A DNA stretch of 64,000 nt, from assembly GCF_900116195.1 (NCBI RefSeq), contig NZ_FOZW01000006.1, positions 248,001 through 312,000 on the forward strand. Direction: 5' to 3'. The first letter of the stretch is position 1. Each line of letters begins with the position of its first letter. The notes under the pieces were generated by a model that was given only the letters and a program-made list of their open reading frames with translations, had not been told where the DNA came from and searched no databases. Positions 57,236-64,000 of this stretch are shown here, piece after piece. The translations under genes and the position numbers were made by a program. The stretch comes from Alloyangia pacifica (GTDB taxonomy: Bacteria; Pseudomonadota; Alphaproteobacteria; Rhodobacterales; Rhodobacteraceae).

Positions 57236-57342
57236 GGCGCGCCTCCACGGTCAGCGAAGCCGGAATACTGCGCGCGTGGGGAGGGCTTAACCAAAACCGA
57301 TCGCCCGGCAGGGTTAACCGCTGGCTGACGGACCGACCGTCC

Positions 57343-57867
57343 CTACGGACCGCTGCCGCGATCCCAGACCTGCGGCTGCTGGCTGTAGGCGACATAAAGC
57401 GGATGGCGCGGATGGCCGGCCTTGGTCAACCCGAGCACATGCAGCTCGCCGCCCAGAAGCGCGGCAATCTCGGCGCCCCGCCCCAAGTGCGCGCCGTGCA
57501 CCCCCCAGCCCGCCAGCGTCATCCCCGCCCCCGCGTGCCAGCGCAGCAGCAGCGCGTCGTTCTCGGGCCCCACAGGCGCCTCGGCGCGGCGCAGCTCGAC
57601 GGGTGTGGGCGCGCGGTAGGCAAAGATGTTGGCGATGCGCATGCCGCCGAAACCCATCGCCTGCGCGCGGCGCTGGCAGCGCTCGATGGTTGGGTCGTTG
57701 CGGCGCTCGTCAGCGCGCGCCGGGTTCAGCATCACCCAGAGCAGCAGCGGCCCCGGCACATCTTTCCAGACCCGCTCGAGGCCATAGCGATAGGTCTCGC
57801 AGGGCGAATAGAGCGCCCGCGAGCGCATCCCGTCCTGCGCGTGCCGCCGTTCGATCATGCGGGCCAT
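57343..57867 (-). CDS. DUF1643 family protein
   Basis: 174 aa. The DUF1643 pattern is clear: YRYGLERVW, LLLWVMLNPARADERRNDPTIERCQ in pieces, RIANIFAYRAPTPVELR and the C-terminal HVLGLTKAGHPRHPLYV. Function of the family is unknown; some members are found near mobile or defence genes, but here the surroundings are housekeeping. Start ATG 57867 or 57858. Confidence 0.82.
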   Translation of the reverse strand: MARMIERRHAQDGMRSRALYSPCETYRYGLERVWKDVPGPLLLWVMLNPARADERRNDPTIERCQRRAQAMGFGGMRIANIFAYRAPTPVELRRAEAPVGPENDALLLRWHAGAGMTLAGWGVHGAHLGRGAEIAALLGGELHVLGLTKAGHPRHPLYVAYSQQPQVWDRGSGP

Positions 57868-57970
57868 CTCGCCAGCCCCGGCCCGGCTTGGCAAGCCCGT
57901 TGACACCGCCCAATGCCCGGCACAGGGTCTGGCCGACACCGACAAGCCACCGACAGACCGAGGACTTCCC

Positions 57971-58942
57971 ATGGACATCACCCGCATCGAGGCCGCCGCG
58001 ACGCGGCTGCAGGGCCACGCCCGCCGCACACCGCTGCTCTCCTCGCCCTTCCTCGACGAGATCGCCGGGCGCCGCCTGCTGGTGAAGGCCGAATGCCTGC
58101 AGCACACCGGCAGCTTCAAGTTCCGCGGTGCCTGGTCGGCGCTCTCGGCGCTCGATCCCGATGTGCGGGCCAAGGGCGTCATCGCCTTTTCCTCGGGCAA
58201 CCACGCGCAGGGCATCGCCGCAGCGGCCAAAGGTTTCGGCGTGCCCGCGGTGATTATCATGCCCGCCGACGCCCCCGCCGCCAAGGTCGCGGGCACGAAG
58301 GGACTCGGCGCCGAGGTGGTGCCCTATGATCGCGAGAAGGAAGACCGCGACGCGCTCGGCGCCAAACTCGCGGCAGAGCGGGGCCTGACGCTGATCAAAC
58401 CCTTCGACGAGCCCGAGGTGATCGCCGGACAAGGCAGCTGCGGACTCGAGATCGCCGAACAGGCCGCCGAGGAAGGCGTGACCGAGGCCGATGTTCTGGT
58501 CTGCTGCGGCGGTGGCGGGCTCACCTCGGGCATCGCGCTGGCGCTCGAGGCAAAGGCGCCGGGGCTGCGCGTGCGCCCAGCCGAGCCCGAGGGCTTCGAC
58601 GACGTGAAACGCTCGCTTGCCGCGGGAACGATCCAGCGCAACCCGGCTCTGGGTGGCAATATCTGCGACGCCATCGTCACGCCGCAGCCCGGCAACATCA
58701 CCTTCCCGATCATGCACCGCCTCTGCGGCCCCGGCCTTGCGGTGACCGAAGAGGAGGCGCTGAAGGCCATGCAACTCGCGGCGCGGCACCTCAAGATCAT
58801 CGCCGAGCCCGGCGGTGCCGTGGCGCTGGCCGCGGTGCTGTTCCGCAAGGACGAGATCGCGGGTGATGCGGTGATCTGCACCGTTTCCGGCGGCAACGTC
58901 GACCCGGCGATCCTTGCCCGCGCGCTCGCGCTGGAGGTCTGA
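57971..58942 (+). CDS. Threonine/serine dehydratase-like PLP enzyme
   Basis: 323 aa fold-type II PLP enzyme. PLP lysine is Lys50 in HTGSFKFRGA; the Gly-rich phosphate loop is CCGGGGLTSG near 180. No C-terminal ACT domain, so it is the catabolic-length threonine ammonia-lyase or a related serine racemase/hydroxyaspartate dehydratase; sequence alone does not separate these. ATG 57971. Followed by a 30-base perfect palindrome. Confidence 0.85.
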   Translation: MDITRIEAAATRLQGHARRTPLLSSPFLDEIAGRRLLVKAECLQHTGSFKFRGAWSALSALDPDVRAKGVIAFSSGNHAQGIAAAAKGFGVPAVIIMPADAPAAKVAGTKGLGAEVVPYDREKEDRDALGAKLAAERGLTLIKPFDEPEVIAGQGSCGLEIAEQAAEEGVTEADVLVCCGGGGLTSGIALALEAKAPGLRVRPAEPEGFDDVKRSLAAGTIQRNPALGGNICDAIVTPQPGNITFPIMHRLCGPGLAVTEEEALKAMQLAARHLKIIAEPGGAVALAAVLFRKDEIAGDAVICTVSGGNVDPAILARALALEV

Positions 58943-58983
58943 ACACGCGCAGGGCCGCGGCCCTTGCGCGCGGGTCACCCATA

Positions 58984-59013
58984 GTGCTGCACAGGAGCGC
59001 TCCTGTGCAGCAC
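58984..59013. terminator. 30-nt perfect palindrome between convergent genes
   Basis: Arms GTGCTGCACAGGAGC / GCTCCTGTGCAGCAC with no loop, between the dehydratase (plus) and DUF2867 (minus) genes. Probably a two-way terminator, though T runs are lacking. Confidence 0.6.
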
Positions 59014-59032
59014 GGCTCCCGGGCTGCGGACA

Positions 59033-59518
59033 TCAGGCTGACAGCTTGGACTGCAGGCGCCTCAGCATGTTGCGAACGATCCACCTATGCGCAATTCCGA
59101 CAGGCAGCATGTAGGCATGCCCAAAGGCATTGTGGACCTGTACAGAGGAGGTGATGGTCACCGCGCTGCCCTGCGTTGAAATGCAAGTCATCACGTCAAG
59201 ATGTCGATCCCGCGCGGTCAAGACCAACACGCTGTCATCGACATCCTCGACCAGGAAGAAATCCAGCCGGTCACCGACCTCTACAGACGCCACCTGCTGC
59301 CCGCTGAAGCCTTGGATTTCCTGCACCCCGAACACGGCCGAAATCCTGTCGCGCACCTTGAACGCCAGCTTCAGGCAGGGCCGGGGCTCGGAGATCACGA
59401 GGTTCCAGACGTCGAGAGGCGTGACTTCACAGGGCAGCTCTGCCGTCTGGGAGTCGAAGTAGTCCAGCTCCGAAACCCGTTCCAGAACACGGATACTCTT
59501 GTCATCCAGTACAATCAT
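59033..59518 (-). CDS. DUF2867 family protein
   Basis: 161 aa. It matches the DUF2867 pattern: DYFDSQTAEL, PRPCLKLAFKVRDRIS, VGDRLDFFLVEDVDDSVLVLTARDRHLDVM in pieces. Base composition is a little less GC-rich than its neighbours. Function unknown; the fold is suggested to be a START-like cavity domain in related families, which I cannot confirm. Start ATG 59518. Confidence 0.75.
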   Translation of the reverse strand: MIVLDDKSIRVLERVSELDYFDSQTAELPCEVTPLDVWNLVISEPRPCLKLAFKVRDRISAVFGVQEIQGFSGQQVASVEVGDRLDFFLVEDVDDSVLVLTARDRHLDVMTCISTQGSAVTITSSVQVHNAFGHAYMLPVGIAHRWIVRNMLRRLQSKLSA

Positions 59519-59598
59519 GGCGCGAGATTAGCCGCCACGCAGCCTTGCGCAAGTCGGGATCAGATCCCCCTCGGCGCAAGCTGCGTGGCAAAAAGCGA

Positions 59599-59690
59599 AA
59601 GGGCGCGGCCTGATCAGACCCCGCCCCTTCTTCTCTTTGAAAACACGCCGGGGAGCACGAGAGGCTGGCCCCTCGCCTGCGCGCCGGTCA
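59599..59690. repeat. Hairpin plus degenerate copy of the 3' element
   Basis: AAGGGCGCGG...CCCCGCCCCTT forms an imperfect hairpin at 59599-59631. It is followed by TTCTCTTTGAAAACACGCCG (plus strand, 59630-59649), nearly the same leader as copy E, but the hairpin part is degenerate. Unlike the other copies, no plus-strand gene lies directly upstream. Confidence 0.4.
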
Positions 59691-59876
59691 GTCGTCGAGA
59701 CGCCGTGCCTCGTCGATCAGCATGACGGGAATGCCGTCACGGATCGGAAAGGCCAGCCCCGCGCCCTTGCTCACCAGCTCCTGCCGCTCGGCATCGTAGT
59801 CCAGCCCCGCATGGGTCACCGGGCAGACCAGCGCCTCGAGCATGTGGCGGTCAAAGGCGAACGTCTCTTCGGTCAT
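59688..59876 (-). CDS. Trm112 family protein
   Basis: 62 aa zinc-ribbon-like protein: [18 protein letters not shown] and [20 protein letters not shown]. In eukaryotes Trm112 activates methyltransferases; bacterial YcaR-type partners are less known. Here only one Cys remains of the usual four, so the zinc site is lost, as in many alphaproteobacterial members. Overlaps the LON-domain gene by four bases. Confidence 0.85.
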   Translation of the reverse strand: MTEETFAFDRHMLEALVCPVTHAGLDYDAERQELVSKGAGLAFPIRDGIPVMLIDEARRLDD

Positions 59877-60517
59877 TGTATCAAATCCTCTTCTCCGCCG
59901 CGCAGGGCGAACTCGATCAGCGTCACGAGGGTCTCGCGGCGCGACTCCAGACGCGGCGCCTCGAGCAGCGCCTGCTTTTCCTCGGGTGCGAAGTCGAGCA
60001 GCATCGAGAGCGAGTTGATCAACAGCTCGTCCTCGGCGTCCTTCAGCGTGTCCCAGTCGGCAGACAGACCGCGCGCATCGAAATAGCGGTCCAGCAGCCG
60101 CAGGAAGGCGTCACGGTTGAAGGCGTCATCGCGGTCTGCATGCGGATCGAGGTCGTGCTCGAACCCTTCCCAGCTGACCTTGCAGCGACGGTAGGGCGTG
60201 AAGCCATCGACCTCTTCCATCACCCGGAAGCGCGACAGGCCCGACAGGGTGATCATGTAGCGCCCGTCCTCGGTCTCGGAGAACTGGGTGACGCGCCCGG
60301 CGCAGCCGATGCGCTGCAGCGCCGGCTTGTCGTCAGAGCCGTTGGCCGCGGGCTGCACCATGCCGATCAGCCGCGCGTCGCTCTTCAGCGCATCGTCGAA
60401 CATCGCAAGATAGCGCGGCTCGAAGATGTGCAGCGGCAGGCGCGAGCGCGGCAGCAGCAACGCACCGGGAAGCGGGAAGACCGGGATGATGCCCGGAAGA
60501 TCGGTTCGTCTCACCAT
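59873..60517 (-). CDS. LON N-terminal (substrate-binding) domain protein
   Basis: 214 aa protein with the Lon protease N-domain only: [29 protein letters not shown] and [28 protein letters not shown] in pieces. No AAA+ or protease part, so it likely binds unfolded or specific peptides; function open. ATG 60517 fits the family start (MVRRTDLPG); ATG 60538 is possible. Confidence 0.85.
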   Translation of the reverse strand: MVRRTDLPGIIPVFPLPGALLLPRSRLPLHIFEPRYLAMFDDALKSDARLIGMVQPAANGSDDKPALQRIGCAGRVTQFSETEDGRYMITLSGLSRFRVMEEVDGFTPYRRCKVSWEGFEHDLDPHADRDDAFNRDAFLRLLDRYFDARGLSADWDTLKDAEDELLINSLSMLLDFAPEEKQALLEAPRLESRRETLVTLIEFALRGGEEDLIQ

Positions 60518-60544
60518 GACCTGCGAGCTAGGGCGCATCGGCGG

Positions 60545-61456
60545 TCAGGCAAATATCATCGAGCTGAGTTTGCGGCGCCCGTTGAGCACCACCGGATCAT
60601 TCGCCTTGAGCGCATCGAAGATGGTGAAGAGCTGGGCCTTGGCCGCGCCCTCGTTCCACTCGCGGTCGCGGCGGAAGAGGTCGAGCAGATGGTCCACCGC
60701 CTCTTCGGTCTGACCGTTGGCATAGAGCGCCTGTGCCAGATCGAAACGCGCCTGCAGGTCCGCCGGATCGGCCTCGACCTTGGCGGTCAGCTCGGCCACG
60801 GGACCGGCGTTGCTCGCCTGCTTGGCCAGTTCGATCTTGGCGTGCGCCGCTTCCAGCTCGGGGGCCTTGGAGATCTCCGCAGGAACGCCGTTCAGCACCG
60901 CCTCGGCCTGCTCGATCTCGCCGAGAGCGAGATAGCAGGACACCATGCCGGCGAAGGCCTTGGCGTTGTTGGGGTCCTCTTCGAGGATCGCCGCGAAGAC
61001 CTGCGCCGCGTCTGCGGCCGCGCCCTGCTCGAGCATTTCCTCGGCGGTGGCGACGGCCTCGTCGAGACCGCCCGAGGCATCCCCGCCCGAAGCCTGGACA
61101 ACGCGGTCGATGAAGGCCTTCAGCTCCGAGGCGGGCAGCGCGCCCTGGAAGCCGTCGATCGGCTGGCCCTTGTAGAAGGCATAGACCGTCGGGATCGACT
61201 GGATGCGCAGCTGGCCGGCGATCATCTGCGCTTCGTCGACGTTGACCTTGGCCATCTTCACCGCGCCGCGAGCCTCGGTCACGGCGGCTTCCAGCGCCGG
61301 TCCAAGCTGCTTGCACGGGCCGCACCAGGGCGCCCAGAAATCGACGATCACAGGCACTTCCTGCGAGGCGTCCACCACCTCGGCCATGAAGTCGGCTTCG
61401 CTGACGTCCTTAATGAGATCGCCCTTGGGGGCCTCGGTCTTGCCCAGTTCCAGCAT
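60545..61456 (-). CDS. cnoX: Thioredoxin-fold co-chaperone, CnoX/YbbN-like
   Basis: 303 aa. Thioredoxin domain with WCGPC (Cys45/Cys48) followed by tetratricopeptide-like helices from about 130 to the end (EDPNNAKAFAGMVSCYLALG, ADPADLQARFDLAQALYANG), the CnoX/YbbN layout. E. coli CnoX has SxxC, while this one keeps both cysteines, as described for some alphaproteobacterial CnoX. Protects and reduces over-oxidised clients. Operon with LON-domain and Trm112 genes. Confidence 0.88.
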   Translation of the reverse strand: MLELGKTEAPKGDLIKDVSEADFMAEVVDASQEVPVIVDFWAPWCGPCKQLGPALEAAVTEARGAVKMAKVNVDEAQMIAGQLRIQSIPTVYAFYKGQPIDGFQGALPASELKAFIDRVVQASGGDASGGLDEAVATAEEMLEQGAAADAAQVFAAILEEDPNNAKAFAGMVSCYLALGEIEQAEAVLNGVPAEISKAPELEAAHAKIELAKQASNAGPVAELTAKVEADPADLQARFDLAQALYANGQTEEAVDHLLDLFRRDREWNEGAAKAQLFTIFDALKANDPVVLNGRRKLSSMIFA

Positions 61457-61551
61457 GCTTTTCCCTCCGCTGCGGCGGTTCGCTTGGCGTGTTACATGGC
61501 GCAGGATATGGCCTGATGCAAGACCGGCCCCGCCAGACCCTCCCGCCGCGC

Positions 61552-62259
61552 TCAGTCCCGGCGCGACAGTTGCGCCCAGATCGGCAGGTGGTCCGAGGCG
61601 CGGCGCGCGGCGCCGCCCTCCTCCACCCCGGCGTCATCGAGCGCCAGCGCGCTGCCGTAGGCGACCCCATCCAGCGCGACGAAGGGCCGCGAGGCGTGGT
61701 AGCTGCGCCCCGGCAGGGTGAGGGTGAAATCGCGCTCCCAGGGCTCGTAGCCGCGCACGTCCGACCACTCGTTGAAATCGCCAAAGATCGCCGCCTCGGC
61801 GCGCAGATCCCCCAGATGGTCGCGGATCTGGGACATCTGCTTGAGCCGGTAGCGGCGCAGCAGACCAAGGTGCGCGCCGACCACGTTCACCCCTTCAACC
61901 CGCGCCATGACCGCGCCGCGCGGCTCAAGCCCCGGCAGCTCGATGCGCCCGGTAAGGGTCACCTCGAGCCCCCTTCGCACGAAGATGGCGTTGCCGTGCC
62001 AGCCAAGGCTGACGTCGTTGCGGGCCAGGTCGACCACCTCGTAGTCGGTTTCCTGGGCGATCAGGAAGCGCGGGATGGCGGCAGGGCGCGGGCCGAGCCG
62101 CAGGTCGGCCTCCTGCAACACCACCACGTCGGCACCGATCTGGTTGAGCACCTGCAGGATCCGCGCCGGATCGCGGCGGCGATCGATGCCCATGGCCTTG
62201 CGGATGTTGTAGCTGGCGACCTTCAGGGCCGGTCTGGGGGAAGAGGAAGCGGACGTCAT
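61552..62259 (-). CDS. Endonuclease/exonuclease/phosphatase family protein
   Basis: 235 aa metal-dependent hydrolase fold. Motifs: KVASYNIRKAMG, DVVVLQEADLR, GHLGLLRRYRLKQM-type AHLGLLRRYR, FGDFNEW and SDHLPIWAQL. Located ten bases before cls, with which it is likely cotranscribed; a role in phospholipid or nucleic-acid turnover is possible but unproven. Confidence 0.85.
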   Translation of the reverse strand: MTSASSSPRPALKVASYNIRKAMGIDRRRDPARILQVLNQIGADVVVLQEADLRLGPRPAAIPRFLIAQETDYEVVDLARNDVSLGWHGNAIFVRRGLEVTLTGRIELPGLEPRGAVMARVEGVNVVGAHLGLLRRYRLKQMSQIRDHLGDLRAEAAIFGDFNEWSDVRGYEPWERDFTLTLPGRSYHASRPFVALDGVAYGSALALDDAGVEEGGAARRASDHLPIWAQLSRRD

Positions 62260-62269
62260 GGCAGAGCCT

Positions 62270-63691
62270 TCACAGGATCGGAGCCAGCAGCCGCGCGAAG
62301 GGCGCGGCGGTGCGCACCCACAGCGGGTGCGCGCTCAGCGGCTTGTCCATCTTGTAGGCGCTGGTGAAATCGGCCTCCAGCATCTTCGAGACCCGCGACG
62401 CGAAGCCGCGGTCGAAAATCACCGCCATTGTCTCGAAATTGAGCCGGAACGAGCGGTTGTCGAGGTTGGCCGAGCCCACTGCCGCCAGATCGTCGTCCAC
62501 CAGTATCACCTTCTGGTGCACGAAGCCGCCCTCGTAGCGCAGCACCTCCACGCCCGCGGCGCGCACCTCGTCAAAGAAGGCATGGGCGGCGAGCCAGGGC
62601 AGGTAGTGGTCGATGGCATCGGGGACGAGCACCTTCACGTCACAGCCGCGCAGGGCGGCCCCCACGAGCGCCGAAAGCACGTCCTGATCGGGCACGAAAT
62701 AAGGTGAGGCGATCCAAACCCGGTCGCGGGCCTCGGCCATGGCCGAAATGAAGAACAGCGCGCCGGTGTCCATGTCGTCGGCCGGACCCGAGGGCAGCAC
62801 CAGCCCCGACAGGTTCTCCTCGGCGCTCTCCGGCCGCCAGTTGAGCCCGCGTCCGATGGTCTCGCCCGTCGCCCAGTGCCAGTCCTCGGCGAAGACCAGC
62901 TGCAGCTGTGCCACCATCGGTCCGCGCAGGCGCAGGTGGGTGTCGCGCCACGGACCGAAGGTGGGGTTCTTGCCGAGGTAGTCGTCCTTGACGTTGTGGC
63001 CGCCGATGTAGCCTTCCTCGCCATCGATGATCACCGTCTTGCGGTGGTTGCGGAAGTTGATCTGGAAGCGCGAGGTCGGACCCGGGGCATTGGCCGGGTC
63101 CACCACCTGCACCCCGGCATCGCGCAGCGCCTTGAGGTACTGCGCCGGAAGCCCGTAGCTGCCCACCCCGTCGAAGATCAGCCGCACCTGCACGCCGCGC
63201 TCCGAGGCGGCGATCATGCGCGCGGCCATCTCGTTGCCCAACCCGTCCTCGGCAATCGTGTAGAACTGCACCAGAAGGTAATGCTGCGCCCGATCCATTG
63301 CCTCGAAGACCGCGTCGAAGGTCGCCCTGCCATCGACCAGCAGATCCGCCGAATTGCCACCCACCGCCGGCATGGCCGCGAGACGTTCGAAGGCGCGGTA
63401 GCGGGTGGGATCGGCCTCGGCCGGCGGGTAGTCGGCGCAGAAGGCGTCCATCTCGCGGCGCACCGCGCGGCTGCTGCGCCGGGTGATCCGATAGCCGCGG
63501 AGCTTGTGCTGGCCGAAGAACAGGTAGGCGGGCAGCGCGAACCACGGCGCGGCGAGCAGGAACACCGTCCAGCCCGCCGCGCCCTGCGGAGTGCGCGCGG
63601 TGGTGATCGCCCGCCAAACGGCGAAGGCAACCGTCAGCGGCAGCGCGACTGCCAATATGACGGCGAATATCGTGGTGGTGTTGGGACCCAT
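62270..63691 (-). CDS. cls: Cardiolipin synthase
   Basis: 473 aa membrane enzyme of the phospholipase D superfamily, joining two phosphatidylglycerols. Two N-terminal helices (IFAVILAVALPLTVAFAVW, GWTVFLLAAPWFALPAYLFF) and two HKD motifs: NFRNHRKTVIIDGEEGYIGG and FVHQKVILVDDDLAAVGSAN. The N-terminus and spacing are of the Cls type. ATG 63691 chosen. Confidence 0.93.
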   Translation of the reverse strand: MGPNTTTIFAVILAVALPLTVAFAVWRAITTARTPQGAAGWTVFLLAAPWFALPAYLFFGQHKLRGYRITRRSSRAVRREMDAFCADYPPAEADPTRYRAFERLAAMPAVGGNSADLLVDGRATFDAVFEAMDRAQHYLLVQFYTIAEDGLGNEMAARMIAASERGVQVRLIFDGVGSYGLPAQYLKALRDAGVQVVDPANAPGPTSRFQINFRNHRKTVIIDGEEGYIGGHNVKDDYLGKNPTFGPWRDTHLRLRGPMVAQLQLVFAEDWHWATGETIGRGLNWRPESAEENLSGLVLPSGPADDMDTGALFFISAMAEARDRVWIASPYFVPDQDVLSALVGAALRGCDVKVLVPDAIDHYLPWLAAHAFFDEVRAAGVEVLRYEGGFVHQKVILVDDDLAAVGSANLDNRSFRLNFETMAVIFDRGFASRVSKMLEADFTSAYKMDKPLSAHPLWVRTAAPFARLLAPIL

Positions 63692-63773
63692 GCGCGGCGC
63701 TCCGGTATTGCTGCCGGGACCCCTGCCCCGGCCCCGCCTCAACCAGAGCGCATCGCGGATTGTTCCGCAAGCG

Positions 63774-63796
63774 CCCGGACTTGTCACAAGTCCGGG
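63774..63796 (-). terminator. Stem-loop after xthA
   Basis: CCCGGACTTG-TCA-CAAGTCCGGG, perfect 10-bp stem, beginning 12 bases after the xthA stop on the minus strand. Confidence 0.65.
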
Positions 63797-63808
63797 CACA
63801 GCTGTGGC

Positions 63809-64000
63809 TCAGAGGTCGAAGCTGGCGAAGACCGGCACGTGGTCCGAGGGCTTCTCCCAGCCGCGCGCGTCGCGCAGGATGCGCGAGCCATGGCCGGCGT
63901 TGGAAATGTCCGGTGTCGCCCAGACGTGGTCGAGCCGCCGTCCCTTGTCCGCCGCGTCCCAGTCGCGGGCGCGGTAGGACCACCAAGAATAAAGCAGTCC
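63809..64000 (-). CDS. xthA: Exodeoxyribonuclease III, 3' part only
   Basis: The last 63 codons of an exonuclease III (AP endonuclease) gene; the rest lies beyond the window. LLYSWWSYRARDWDAADKG, GRRLDHVWATP and the final GWEKPSDHVPVFASF are the conserved C-terminal blocks, including the catalytic His in SDHVP. Base-excision repair enzyme. Confidence 0.9.
   Translation of the reverse strand, partial: GLLYSWWSYRARDWDAADKGRRLDHVWATPDISNAGHGSRILRDARGWEKPSDHVPVFASFDL

Noticed and set aside
57343-57867. DUF1643 gene as a marker of a defence or mobile region
   Set aside because: Neighbours are metabolic genes with matching composition and no other accessory signs.

Overview
The window is about 64 kb of very GC-rich DNA (most codons end in G or C), with dense operons, frequent ATGA overlaps and a Roseobacter/Rhodobacter-type gene complement. 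The signs of family Rhodobacteraceae (Alphaproteobacteria) are the mdh-sucCD-sucAB-lpd TCA cluster, a PetP/PetR pair, a CenR-like regulator, taurine uptake genes beside a taurine-pyruvate aminotransferase, and the dxs-ispA-xseB-deacetylase block. A marine Salipiger-like roseobacter is plausible, but genus level is a guess. I saw no rRNA, tRNA, CRISPR array, insertion sequence, integrase or phage gene: this looks like core chromosome.

Layout. 1-3.6 kb: glycine-betaine/osmoprotectant ABC importer in the order of E. coli yehZYXW (first gene truncated by the window edge). 3.9-14.2 kb: malate dehydrogenase, succinyl-CoA synthetase and the whole 2-oxoglutarate dehydrogenase complex (E1, E2, E3), with two small genes (77 aa and a MAPEG protein) between E2 and E3. 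14.3-20.9 kb: a short-chain dehydrogenase, a YdeI-like protein, a Tat-exported intradiol dioxygenase, then ftsE-ftsX-plsC-like-FMN protein on the minus strand, divergent from a zinc-ribbon membrane protein. 21-26.6 kb: tauABC divergent from tpa, then an acetyltransferase. 26.7-31.2 kb: HU, AMP nucleosidase, topoisomerase IB, a lytic transglycosylase and a sugar-nucleotide epimerase-like protein. 31.3-33.6 kb: queC-queD-queE-queF for 7-deazaguanine synthesis, preceded by a recognisable preQ1-I riboswitch. 33.8-37.8 kb: isoprenoid block. 37.9-40.2 kb: petPR and divergent ilvE. 40.3-47 kb: a PAS sensor and a spermidine/putrescine-type ABC operon with oversized permeases. 47.5-52.6 kb: argE-like deacylase, L,D-transpeptidase, ribA, cenR and an orphan gene. 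52.7-64 kb: pnp, rpsO, an RTX-repeat protein, DUF1643, threonine-type dehydratase, DUF2867, Trm112/LON/thioredoxin cluster, an endonuclease/phosphatase-fold protein, cardiolipin synthase and the 3' end of xthA.

How they work together. The TCA block supplies the enzymes from 2-oxoglutarate to succinate plus the malate step. TauABC imports taurine and Tpa deaminates it to sulfoacetaldehyde; the later steps (xsc, pta) and the regulator TauR are outside the window. QueC/D/E/F convert GTP-derived precursors to preQ1, which is the ligand of the riboswitch in front of them, so the loop is closed in cis.

I found no convincing new multi-gene system. The least explained signals are: (1) a family of structured intergenic elements that sit just downstream of stop codons in the orientation of the upstream gene, with arms that differ between copies but keep pairing; (2) a small ORF and/or terminated transcript between cenR and an orphan gene; (3) tandem perfect palindromes between convergent genes; (4) ABC permeases with large extra domains. 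All calls were made by eye; no database search was run.
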